Origin: Arabidopsis thaliana
Taxonomy: Eukaryota; Streptophyta; Magnoliopsida; Brassicales; Brassicaceae
DNA length: 64,000 nt
Assembly (NCBI RefSeq): GCF_000001735.4
Contig: NC_003070.9
Span: 18,957,971-19,021,970, forward strand
Direction: 5' to 3'
In this document: one piece after another, positions 1-11,249 of the stretch
Layout of the letters: every line of letters begins with the position of its first letter
Numbering within the stretch: position 1 is the stretch's first letter
Notes under the pieces: generated by a model
Seen by the model: only the letters and a program-made list of their open reading frames with translations
What the model was told of the DNA's origin: nothing
Databases searched by the model: none
Made by a program: the position numbers and the translations under genes

Positions 1-3000
1 TTGACTATATGTTTAATCTAGAGCTCACAAACCGAATCAGTTGGAACCGGAAGCTAATACGAAGTTACCAACCAACCAATAATTGGGAAACAAGTTTCAA
101 GTGTGTGCACATAAATTTATTGAAATAACAAATCGAGAAACTAGTGTTTGTTACATGATGAGAAATATGGCGCCCACAAATTTAATGCTAATATTTTTGT
201 CATTTAAAAAGAGAATTATTTTGCTAAGAGTTCATTTTCTTAGATTTCTCTTAGTTTTAAACTTTTGTTGGCAAATAAAATACATGTTAAATGTGTTTAT
301 GACCTAGATTTTTAAAAATTTGCAAAATTTCTGATTCGCCTTACGAAATTGTAATGTTTAGCAAAACTAGAATTCAAATTTACATAGATGTTCTGTATGT
401 CGAATGCGATGTTAAATTAGCATTAATCGTTAAAAACAACAAATCTAATTTTAGTTTACTAACTACATTTAGTTGAAATATTTACCCTACGAACTTAAGG
501 AATCCACCATGCATAAATGTATGCAAGCTAAAGTTATACAACAGGTTACATTTAAGCTTTTGATTGTAACAAGAGCAAACTAGATCTTTTACACGTAGAG
601 ACATCTAGTTCTCATTTGGTTATTTTGGATACATACATATCTACTTAAAAATCTTAAAATATAGAAAAGAAAAATGGTTAATTAGAGCCAAAGAGATCTA
701 AAGAAAAAGAACTTAGAAGGTGGAAACTTCGTAGTATGCAAGATTGACTCCTTCCGTACATCAGATTAATCAACCAATTAAGTCCACGAGACAGCAAAAT
801 TCTCTTGTTCTTATCCCACCACCTAATTAACATCTCTTCTTCTTATTATTTTCTCAAGCTGATTAATTAGTCTCTATATATGTATGTATATGGTTTAGTA
901 ATTGCTTTCGTTTTATTATAAAGATAAAGATGTTAGCGAAAGGGAGCGTCGGGGCACGTGGGATGTCACCGTACGTACCATACAAAGACTAATGATGTGT
1001 TTTTGGAATAATTGAGAGAGGTTAATATAAATTGATAAAGAGTTATAACTTTAGGGCACATTCTTGTGCCTTTGCCACTATTATTCTCACTTATGATGAA
1101 GCATATATTATCACCCCCACAAACTTTTTCTCTTCGATTAGATCTGTTGAACTTTATATTAGTCTACGGTTCATGGATTGGCAATGTCATTATTAGATAT
1201 ATGAATTTGTAGAAAGTATTTTGATCAAATCTCAATCAAAGTCTTGTAGTATGTATAGAGTTTTTCTTATATATATGCATTTATATACTTTTTTATTTTA
1301 ATTACCTCATTGCAAATTCATGTAAAGCAAGCTATATTACTCTTCACCATGAAAAAGTTTTAGTGAGTTGAGACTATAATTGAAGAAAAAAATATTCTAA
1401 AAATTTCAGTGGTGTTTTCCAAATTCCAAAAAGAGAGTGCAAAGTTTCCACCTAAAAGTCATAAAAATAAAGAGAATTTATATGACAAGAAAAGCTTTTT
1501 GGTCACGGTTTTTGGTCACGGAATGATAGTTAAAATCATAAAAGAAAGATAGAAAAGAGATAATGGAATTACATGAATCACATTCTTCTTATGATTCCAC
1601 TCACATTATCAAAGTAAGAAAAGAATATACTTTTATAAATTTTATTGGCAAGATAAACAGAACAAAAAATATGAAAAAATAGAGAATTCGATACCATGAT
1701 GACGCTTGTCGGCCATGATTTCTTCTACAACGATTTACCAAAAACATATGAGAAAAAATGAAGGATAGCTTAAACTTTAATGCTAAGATGAAAATATTTT
1801 ATGTTAATGGCACAATTTAATCCCGACAACAAAGTGAAGAAACACTAAGGTTGTAATGTGAACGTATGCATAATCAACCCCACATAATGTGTGTGTAATA
1901 GTAATATGTTTTAGTGTGTCTGATTAGTCACTAGTAACCAAAATTTTTTTTAAAGAAATAACACTAGTTGATAATATTTCAACCGAAATACCGAATCTAC
2001 ATACACACCCTCCCGTTTATTTGTTAGTAATATTAGAAGAAAAATTCGTATCACAAAGAAATTTCTCTTAGTTTCTATTTAAAATTTGTGTTACATATTC
2101 GCATTATATACTTATTACTTTTTTGGTAAAAAATTAATTTTTGTGATTGAGGATTACAGAGGATAGGAAAAGCAGAAAAGACTAACAAACTAGAAAATGA
2201 AAGGAAAAAAAACATAACAACAAACAAGTATACAAATGCGAACAAAACGCTAAAAACGACGAGATATAATAAAACTACCACAAAAAAAAAGATAAAAGCA
2301 AAACTTACGTAAAGCAACATGAACTCAAAATTCCTGCGAGTTGCTGCAAGCAAAACAAGTCCTCAAAACTTCACACCATCAATGCCAACAATATTCCTAC
2401 TACTTTAGAAAAATATATACCAAAGAATAGATGAGTTAGAAAAAATATATACCAAAGAATAGATGAGTTACTTGTACTCATTCATCAAAATTATATCAAT
2501 TTTCCATATTTGCGTATAACGGTTATATTGGAATATTTTTGTATTTTGTAAACACTTTTTGATATCAATATATTTGATTTTGATTTGATGGAATAAAATT
2601 TATCATGTGTTGGGAAAACTTTTTGATATTCATGATAAAATATTAATAAGATACTAAACTTTTAACACTTCAAAATAAGTATCATCCAGAACAAATCAAA
2701 ATATAAAAATTCTAAAATAACTTTAATTAAATAAGTTGACTCTTGGAATATAATTTTTAATTTTTATTGTTACGAATTTCACATCGGAATTGAAATATGA
2801 CTTATAGTGGGAACCATGCAAAAAGCACTTAAAAAATCATCATATAAATAATTACTTATTTAATTGGCCAAAAATAACCTAACATTTTGATATTAAGTTT
2901 TTTTTGTCATTAAAAAGAAAAAGTTGTGTGTGCTCAAAAGTCTTAAACTTTTGCATTACGTGTTTGGGCTAAAAGAATTATGTAAAATAAGCCCATATGA

Positions 3001-4125
3001 AAAACCTACGTGACCTCATTACTTAGTGAACTTGATGGGCTTGGAGAAAGCTAGATTGAGTCTGGAAAATTGGGTCCAAAGCCTGCAGAAGTTTGAAATT
3101 ATTATGTTGTTATGGGATTGGGAGTTACTTAGCAGTTACCACTTCGTACATACAAAAATTCATATGTGAAACGAAATTGGTGGAATCCAAAAAAATTCTC
3201 ACTCAACCAAAAAGTTCATTAATTCTCATTCTGAAAATTTTCTTATTCGAATTTATAACATTTTTGTATTCAAGTGTTTGTAATGTGAAATTGTTTTTTT
3301 GTACTATGTACTACAATTTCGCATATTGTAACATCCTTAGTAATGTTTTCTACAATCTACCAGAATTGATATTTGACTGTAAAACCTTGTTTTTTTTAAA
3401 TAACACAATCCCACCAATACGTACACATTAGAACCTTAAAATTAAAAACCTTAAAAACAAACACAAACGTCAAGTCGCCAACATTGGTCATTTTTTTGGG
3501 GATCATTCAAAAATAGTAGAGAGGCAAAATAGATATCTAAGACTCTATAGCAACTATGATGCGACATCATGTTTCATACAAAGACAAACCCTATAAACTC
3601 TATTAAGTGTTCTCAACATTGCAAGAACAAAACCAAAAATAAAAAATATTAAAGCTGATATAATTTGGTATTATTAATTGTAAAGAATTGACAAACGAGG
3701 GTCATCTCGAGGCGACACGAGCACTTTTCCGGCGATTCCTCCCACCACACACTACGCACCATTGAAACTCTCCATAGCTTTCTTTGGATTCCCGTGAACC
3801 TCTCTCTTTATCTTTTGCCTCCCAAGAAATTTCCACCGGTTTTCGTGTTATTCACTTACATTGATCTTTTAAGAAATTCATATATTTTAACTAATACTAT
3901 AAAACTGTTGGAGTCGTAAAATAATACTTTGTGATAAATTGTTCGAGCATGATACTTTCATGGCATCCCACTTAATTTTAATAACTGTTTGATTAATTAC
4001 TTATTCAAAATTTAATCTTTATATTAGTTTGAAAATATTTAAATTTAAGTAATCAGTTCTCTTAGCAAATTGATATAATTCACATTGCCTTAAGATCACT
4101 CTCTCAAATAAGAGATTGTCGTTAG
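1..4125. other. AT-rich intergenic DNA, no supportable gene
   Basis: I see no gene here. The open frames present are short, AT-rich and of low-complexity composition. Visible structure includes a near-perfect 31/33 bp tandem duplication at 2407-2470. A GC-richer patch at about 3690-3850 reads like a plant 5' UTR or gene remnant but has no open frame I can assign. The right end, GTTAG at 4121-4125, is the flank into which the retrotransposon inserted. Confidence 0.6.
2407..2470. repeat. Tandem duplication, about 32 bp x 2
   Basis: Positions 2407-2437 and 2438-2470 carry the same sequence (beginning AGAAAAATATATACC and ending AGATGAGTT), the second copy with one extra A. No gene overlaps it. 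Confidence 0.9.
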
Positions 4126-4557
4126 TGTGGATGTCGGAATGCGCAATTAAAATCTTATGGTTGTTTTTACGAGGATCTTTAGTCTTGTTAAACGAACAAT
4201 GATCGAATCGAGAAGAGAAGAATGTGTTTGTGAATTTTGTGTATAGTATTAGTATTTCATGAATCGTCCCCATTACAATTGTCATCAACTCGTATTTATA
4301 CTCAATACATCGGATCAAACGTATTAAACTATTTGCTGATTTCACGCCGCGGATCTCGCCTTATTTACGTCGTACGTTACGAATCTTCAACTCGGGACTT
4401 TAATGCGCAGTTTAAGTCGCGATCCTTCCGTTTCTGTATTAATGTCGGATCACCCTTTAAGCGGCCAGGCTCATGCTGGGCTATGAATTGGGCCCAATTC
4501 ATCTTGAAGCCCATAGAATGCGGATTGGGCCGAAGTGGGCCGAATCCGACATCCACA
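4126..4557 (-). repeat. LTR (3' LTR in element orientation)
   Basis: This 432 bp copy matches 13095-13526 with about five substitutions and no indels by eye. It starts TGTGGATGTCGG and ends CCGACATCCACA, so the 12 bp ends are inverted copies of each other. In element orientation it lies downstream of gag-pol and of the antisense ORF. Confidence 0.95.
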
Positions 4558-4575
4558 ATTTGCCCCCCAAGTCCT
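4558..4575 (-). other. Polypurine tract of the retrotransposon
   Basis: On the minus strand, a purine run (GGGGGGCAAAT) lies directly before the 3' LTR start TGTGG. This is where plus-strand priming would occur. Its position at the end opposite the primer-binding site confirms the minus orientation of the element. Confidence 0.75.
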
Positions 4576-5234
4576 CGAAGTGATCCAGATCGGGGACTTA
4601 AGAAATTCCGAATCGTACAGTTCCAAGAATCACGGAACGTCAACTCGAGAGCGAATATCCTCGACGTGAGAAAAGGAAACTGAATCGCGCGATTACCGAG
4701 ACTTTCCTCAAATAGAGTGTGACGCTTCGGGATCCTAGGGTTTTAGTTTTCCCGCTCATCCGTTCCATTATATAAACTGACGATCTCTTCGCCTTCTGCC
4801 CAACGATTATAAGTAAACGGACTCCCCTCTCGCTTCAGGTAACCGTCTCTAATCCTCCTTTGATCTTCGTTCTCGCTTTCAATTTTTGATAGGATTTAGA
4901 GAACCTCTGAATTCTGTTAGGACTAGAGAACGCTTTTAGGGTTTAGCCAGCGGTTTTTAGGACGGAAATCCTTACTAATTTCTCAGATTTTCAATTCAGA
5001 AAAACGAGGATTTTCAGTTCTCGCCACCGCCCGTTCACCGTTCTCCGGTAAAATTCCGCCGCGACCTGAACTCGCCGTCGCTATTTGTCGCAGATCGCCG
5101 GATTCTGGCGAAAAAATCTTCAAAGTGTTCTTCGTTTCTGAGGAAGATCTTCAGCAGACCTTCAAAGTGTTCTTCAACAGAGAACTCTCCTCAGATCTTC
5201 TTTTATTCGTTTTGGTGACGTCGCGCTGTTTGTC

Positions 5235-7601
5235 ATGCCTCCGAGACAGATCTCACGGGAAGTGTTCTCGATTGACGGTCAGTTTGGAAAATACATGACT
5301 TCGCTGTCAACTCCGAGCAGACTTACGCTGTTAAGAGGAGCTCACCAGATCCCTCACCAAATAAAGTTGATTTCTCCTGGTACAAAGACTTCCCCTGAAT
5401 CTCCACCTCCGGGACACACTTGCGCCTTCGAAATTTTCTTTTCAGAATGTGGGCTTTTCTTTCCACTTCCCGACATCCTGATCGATCTTATGCACGAGTT
5501 CGGGATCGCCCTCCCTCAACTATGTCCGAACGTAATTCGGACAGTGTTATGTCTTCTTACTCTGGCGGAAGAAGATGGTTTCCGACTCGCGCTGTCCGAC
5601 TTCCTTCAGTTATATGCAGTGAAGAAAAGTCGGACTAACAACACTTTTTTCCTATCACCTCGGAAAGGTTTTCGAGTCTTCGAAGACTTCCCAGAAAAAG
5701 ATGAACACTGGAGAAAGTCTTACTTCTTCTTTCCTGTGAATGAACTCACTTACGAGGAGAAGTCTGATTTATTTGTATCTGACTGGACAACTCGGGCGGG
5801 TAGTTAGCTTGGCTTAGGATACCATTTTGAACTAACTCTTTCATCAATAACCCCGACTTCAGCGATTTAACCCTTTCCTTGCTTTCGTTTTTGCAGTGAA
5901 GGTTACCATTCCTCCCGTTTCTCGCACATTTGCATCTCACTTCTCGAACTTTTGCCGTCATGACCTTGGTTGGGAAGCTCTTACTTCGGATCGAATCCGA
6001 GCATCTGGCAAACGACTTCGGACCCGTCCTGACCTTGCTATCTCTTCACCTCCCTTTTCTCCTCGTATATTTTGCAAAGCTGAGATGTCTGGACCATCGT
6101 ACCGAGCTGAGAAGAAGCGTGAGAGGGAAAGAGCTGACCAGGAAAAGGCCAGGATCCTGTCTGACAGGGTCGTGATGTCGGGGACCCTTGAGGACAGCAA
6201 ACTCCGAGCTGCGGAGAAAGCCAAGCATCTGGTGACCGACAACAAGGTCAAATCTCGCCAGGAGCCTGGAAAGACCCCGACTTCTGCTACGAAAAATTCC
6301 GGAGCTCCGACCTCCGAAGCAGGGAGCCTTGCCAAGAAGCCGCAAAGCAAAGATTCGGCGACGCGGGAAGCCGAAAAGAAAAGGAAGAAACCTGAAGACG
6401 ACTCCTGCCCTTCGCCTCGCTCATCTTGTCCCCGTCTTGAAGAGAAGAATACTGGTGCGGGAAAAACTAAAGAAGACCCGAAAGAGGTTCCTCCAAGCCT
6501 CGTAGTTCTTTCGTCTCAGGAATCTGAAGCTCGCAGGTCGGAACCTCGTAGCACTCCTCCTCCAGGTAACGTACTTTTATTCCGAATTGACATGACAGGA
6601 TACACTATGGCATCTCACATTTCTATGCTTTTGCTATAGCTCCCCCGTCTTCCTTTGCCGACATCATGAGGACTCTCGTGGCCCCTGGTTCTGCCATCGC
6701 CCCCTTCGATGAAATGAAAGAGGTGAACAAGGACAACTACCTTCGCTTCGCTGGGAAACTCGGCAAGGTAAAAGCTTCATCTGGTTTACAAGGAAATCCG
6801 ACGTAAAACCGAGACTAATATCACCCTTTGATTTTGCAGCTAATCCTGGAATTCAACTCCGTCTTCTACAGTCATGAAGATCAGCTTTCTGACAAAGATA
6901 GCGAACTCGACAACTTCAGGCGAAGTGAAGACGAGAACGCTCATACGGTGGAGAGGGCCAGCAGAGTGTTGAAGCGTATGAAAGACGTTGAACCCCGGAT
7001 CCAGGAACTCGAGGTGAACAACATTGACCTCATGGCGAAACTAGAGGTAGGTAAAAATGCCTATCTTGCTGCAGCCGACAACGAGAACCAGGCCTGAGCT
7101 GAACTCAACGTTTGCGAGGAGAAGCTAAGGAAACTTGAAGAGGAGCAGGCCGGGAAAATTGACGTCGCCAGGAAGGAAGAAAGGAAGAAGGTCAAAGCTC
7201 GATTTCACGAGTTCTCATCGAAGTATGGGAACTTCTTCCGGCAGTCCGAAGAGGTTAAAACGCTAAAGGTCCGCGTAGCAGAGACCAGAGCAAACCGGGA
7301 ATTGCTCGAGGAGATTCAGAAGGGGGAAATCCCCGACATCGATGTGGAGCTTGAGTCGGTTCGTGCTGACGAAGCAAAGTTCGTGCAACGAGCTGCCGAA
7401 CAGAAGACTCCCCGACCTGACCCTGTTGAGCTTACCTTGCTCCTAGCTGACACTCCCCCGGAGATGACTGCGGAAAACGCTACTCAAGATGAAGCGATAG
7501 CGATCAACGAAAGGGGTTCCAACAAGGGTTCGACCTCGGAGGCTGGAATCGTGGCTATGTTCCCGGTCGATGTTGAAAAAGAGTCCGAGCAGGCGGAATA
7601 A
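5235..7601 (+). pseudogene. Antisense ORF of the retrotransposon (Transposase_28-like), one stop codon
   Basis: This ORF is encoded opposite to gag-pol, between the integrase and the 3' LTR. I reconstruct four exons with consistent phases: 5235-5799, 5897-6565, 6640-6767 and 6840-7601. The borders are GT/AG and the total is 2124 bases, or 707 residues. The first exon resembles the putative gypsy-type transposon domain (Pfam Transposase_28), with the stretch GIALPQLCPNVIRTVLCLL. Exon 2 is Lys/Glu/Ser-rich and probably disordered. Exon 4 is a heptad-like coiled coil (LEVNNIDLMAKLE and beyond). The only break is a TGA at 7095-7097, after which the same frame continues open for 168 codons. The function of such Tat antisense ORFs is unknown. 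The intron borders are my inference from frame and consensus. Confidence 0.8.
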
Positions 7602-8064
7602 TGGGGTTGTTTTGGACCGAAGTGGACCCCCACTTGTTTTCTTTTAAAACTCGAATTTGCTTTATTTGGCCACGAAGGCCTTTTGTTCGAAGTACTTAAC
7701 TTTACGTTGGGCACGGAGGCCTTTTTGTTTTTAAGTACTTGATTTTGGAGGTCACTGGGACCGTTTATTTTAATTGAATTAGCTAGTTTATTTTCCGAAT
7801 TACGAGCTGAGCTCGGTTTACTCTTCGTATAAAAAACTGAGTTAAGCAAAACAAAGATGACCTCCCTAACGAGCTAGACTCAGTGTTAGTAGGGAGGTCA
7901 TTTATGACCGCGAATCCCAAGTCTCGGACTTAGTTCGGGTATATTCGAAGCGAGGGTTTGAACGTGTAGATATCCACCCGAGGCTTGTTTCGGAAATAGA
8001 AATTGATAAAAAATCTTTGCTTCAAGAAAGAAAATTTGTTTTTATTTGAATAATGAAGAGACTG

Positions 8065-8139
8065 GACCCAAAGTACGGGCTGCCTACGTACCCAAAGGTG
8101 GGGATCAAGTCAGACCCAAAGTACGGGCTGCCTACGTAC
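8065..8139. repeat. Perfect 27 bp direct repeat in the integrase/antisense-ORF gap
   Basis: GACCCAAAGTACGGGCTGCC and the following CTACGTAC-type end occur identically at 8065-8091 and 8113-8139, starting 48 bp apart. On the minus strand each contains TACGTAGGCAGCC, a motif I associate with the 3' non-coding region of many plant gypsy elements. The second copy forms the artificial end of the truncated integrase frame. Confidence 0.85.
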
Positions 8140-9048
8140 ACAGAGAGATTCGAAATGTTTGGAGATGAACTGAGGTCCGTTATCGGTTACAATCTCATAT
8201 GGTAAGCCGTGCCTGCAAATGATTTCCTTCCAAATGAAAGCTCGGACTTGAACTTGAGTTATGTTTGAATAAGTCGCAGCTTTGACCCACTTTGAGAAGT
8301 AATCGGTCAGAACGAGTAAGAACCTCACGCCCCGGGTTGAAACGTGGAGCGGCCCGATGATATCCATTGACCACTTCATGTATGGATAAGGTGCAGACAC
8401 CGAGGTAAGGAGTTCGGCTGGTTGCAGGATGTATGGTGCATGTTTTTGACATTGCTCACATCGTCGTGCGTACGCTTCACAGTCTGCCATCATTGTCGGC
8501 CAGAAATACCCGTATTTCTTGACTTTGAACGCCAAAGAACGACCTCCGGAGTGATTTCCACAAGTCCCGTCATGAATTTTTTTGATGACGGTTCGGGGTT
8601 GTTCGCCAAAGATACAGATAGCGTCCGGAGCCGAAATAAGTCTCCTGTAGAGGATGTCATTTGCTATGCAAAAACGCGCGTTAGTAGCTTTTAATTTACG
8701 AGCTGCCCATTTGTCGGGAGGAAGCACTCCGTGGAGGATGTAATTCCGAATTGGTTCTCTCCAGTCTGCCCCCCAATCGTGAGGTATCTGATTAGAAACC
8801 TCGGGATTATCAGTTATGGGCACCTCGTCCTCGGCAACGGGAGGTACAAATTCTGGACTGTCATCCCCGTCGTCAGGTTGTTGAGGTTCGGGACTGCCTG
8901 CTTTTTCGTCAAGTCGCCTGCGCATAGCTCGAGTGGTGACAAAATTCGTTTCCTCGAGATGTATACTTGGCTAAGCTATTGTTTCGACAGGAATTATCCG
9001 TGTGACGGTTACTTCGGAAGTAGATGCTAAAGCGGCTAGAGCGTCAGC
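8110..9048 (-). pseudogene. Retrotransposon integrase, truncated before the catalytic Glu
   Basis: In a new frame after the RNase H deletion, the sequence reads to a TAG (8971-8973) and continues open to 8110. The HHCC zinc-binding region is visible (KIHDGTCGNHSGG, then CEAYARRCEQCQKH). Two catalytic Asp residues are present (MKWSMDIIGPL and EIVTDNGPQFI). The protein then runs into non-coding repeat sequence: its last residues, RRQPVLWV, are encoded by a 27 bp repeat that also occurs upstream. The catalytic Glu and the C-terminal domain are missing. Confidence 0.88.
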
Positions 9049-9866
9049 TCGAACTTTTCGAACTTTGCTGTCAGCTCCCGAACCTGATCCAGGTAAGCCT
9101 CCATTCGACTATCTTTAGCCTCGTAGTCTCCGGAGTACTGGCTTGCAACCAGCTGTGAATCGCAGTGAGCCTGTAGGGCTCGAACCCCAACTCCAATAGC
9201 GAGGCGAAGACCGGCTAGCAGAGACTCATACTCTGCTTCGTTATTGGAGGCGTTGAAAGCGAGCCGGAAAGATTGTTCAAGGACTTCGCCCGTAGGTAAC
9301 TTGAGGCGAACTCCGGCTCCAGAGCCTTGTTTTGATGAAGCGCCATCGACATGAAGGATCCAGGGTTGACTCGGAACATCGGATTCAGCAGTAGCTAGAG
9401 GGAGTTCGATCAGGAAATCAGCGAGAACTTGAGACTTCAGACTTGTCCGCGCACGAAATTCGAGGTCGAATTCACTCAACTCGATGGCCCATTTGGCTAG
9501 CCGTCCTGACTGAGACGGACTGTGAAGGATGGCCCGAAGTGGCAGAGATGTTAAAACCACGATTGGGTGAGACTGAAAATATGGCCGGAGTTTCCGAGCT
9601 GAAGTTACGACGGCTAAAGCCAGCTTCTCCATCATCGGGTATCTTGTTTCGGCGTCAGAAAAGGATTTGCTAACGTAAAAAATAGGTCGCTCGTCACTTC
9701 GTTCGACTCGTACTAAGACGCTGCTTACCGCACTTACCGAGACAGAGATATAGAGAAAGAGTCTTTCTCCGAATTCGGGTTTTGCGAGAACTGGAGGTTC
9801 CGAAAGGTAGTTCTTTAACTGCTTAAAAGCGTCTTCGCAACCTCTATTCGCCTTCCGAAGTAAAGT
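9036..9866 (-). pseudogene. Retrotransposon RNase H, C-terminal deletion
   Basis: After the stop at 9867 the frame stays open through the RT thumb/connection region (PIFYVSKSFSDAETRYP) and into the RNase H domain. That domain shows HVDGASSKQGSG, SNNEAEYESLLAG and AHCDSQLV, holding the D-E-D residues. Near 9048 a deletion joins this frame to a different one that reads ADALAALAS, the conserved end of such RNase H domains. The final Asp is thus present but out of frame. Confidence 0.85.
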
Positions 9867-10822
9867 TTAGAAAGGCAAGCACTTGTCGGTAGATAGTGAG
9901 ATGAACCTGTTCAAGGCAGCTACTCGACCGGTCAAACGCCGGACTTCACTTATTGTCCGAGGTGAAGACATTGCTAGAAAAGCGTTTATCTGCCTTGGAT
10001 TCGCTTCGATACCTCGTTCAGTCACAATATAGCCGAGGAACTCGCCTGAGGGAACGGCGAAAGTGCACTTCGAGGGATTCAATTTCATAACGAACTTGTT
10101 CAAAATATCGAAACACTGCTGAAGATGATCGAGATGCGAAGTGGAGAAAGCCGATTTCACCAACATGTCGTCGATATAAACCTCCATTGTTTTGCCGAGG
10201 AGATCTTTGAACAGTATGTTCCTCGTTCCGTTATAAAGGAAGTTTTCTCCTGGTCATCCGGGTTCATCAGGATCTGATTGTATGCGGAGAATGCGTCCAT
10301 AAAAGATAACATTTCGTGTCCCGTAGTTGATTCCACGTGTCGGTCAATATGGGGAAGTGGAAAACAGTCCTTCGGGCATGCCTTGTTGAGGTCGGTGAAA
10401 TCTACACAGACACGCCACTTTCCATTCTTTTTCTTGACCACCACGGGGTTTGCAAGCCATTCCGGATACTTGACTTCGCGGATTAATCCTTCTTCGAGGA
10501 GTCTGACGACTTCGGCATTTACTGCTTCCGCGCGGTCCGGACCAAGTTTCCGATATTTTTGCTTGACCGGTTTGAAAGTTGGGTCGACGTTTAACTCATG
10601 CGAAATGACTTCCGTGCTGATCCCGGTCATTTCGCCAACGCTCGAGACGAAAGTTCCCTTGTTTCGCTTGAGGAAAAGAACAAGTTTGCTTCGGAAACTT
10701 TCGCCTAGATTAGCTCCGATACCGACAAGCTGATCTGGATGCTCCTCGCTTATTATCACCCGCTCTACGAGGTCGTCTCCTACTTTTTTAATTGGATTCG
10801 GAGCGGCCTCGAGCTGTGGTTG
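9867..10822 (-). pseudogene. Retrotransposon reverse transcriptase, internally deleted
   Basis: The segment from 10822 to about 10200 carries the early RT blocks: VVVKKKNGKWRVCVDFTDLN and the LSFMDAFSAYNQI catalytic-Asp block. The sequence then jumps, in another frame, to MEVYIDDMLVKS (YIDD active site, near 10187-10152). The residues normally between these two blocks are missing, so a short deletion with a frame change lies at about 10195-10210. A TAA at 9867-9869 ends the connection domain; the same frame continues toward RNase H. This RT cannot be functional. Confidence 0.9.
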
Positions 10823-11249
10823 CTATTTGACTTTGAGCTTGTGTCCAGTCATATAACACATTCTAGATGTACGCTGACTTCCCAAGATTTGCTTTACTCC
10901 GGTGGGAGTTGGAAACTTGACACATTGATGGTAAGTCGAAGGGACTGCTTTCATCTCGTAAAGCCAAGGTGTTCCAAGTATTATATTGTAAGCGGCAGGT
11001 CGATCAAAAACGGTGAATTCGATCATTTTCACAATCCCTTGAGCAGTGACCGGAAGTGTAATCGTTCTGAGTAACATTGAAGTCTCGCTCGTGAAGGAAA
11101 CGAGAGGACTCAAAGCTCCTTTGATATCCTTCTTAGAAATTCCCATACGTACGAGGGTATCCAGAAAAATTAGGTCGACAGAACTCCCAGTATCAATGAG
11201 GACTCTTTGCACCTCGCAGTTCCCCACGTCGAGCGATATCACGAGGGCA
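10823..11249 (-). pseudogene. Retrotransposon aspartic protease
   Basis: The frame is continuous with gag. The active-site motif is LIDTGSSVDLIF, near 11197-11162, and the flap-side motif is IILGTPWL further on. The frame ends at a TAG (10823-10825). The reading frame reopens immediately after it and leads into the reverse transcriptase without a shift. The base context after the TAG is CAACCA. Protease and RT are therefore separated only by this stop. Confidence 0.85.

Noticed and set aside
83..307. Short plus-strand open frame
   Set aside because: It needs a non-ATG start, has no recognisable protein and the composition of the flanking non-coding DNA.
2075..2353. Minus-strand open frame of 92 codons
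   Set aside because: It is a run of Phe/Leu/Val from A-rich sequence on the other strand, with no domain and no splice or promoter context.
5958..6350. Two minus-strand frames opposite the antisense ORF exon 2
   Set aside because: They are shadows of the Lys/Glu/Ser-rich plus-strand exon; they resemble no gag-pol part and lie outside the pol order.
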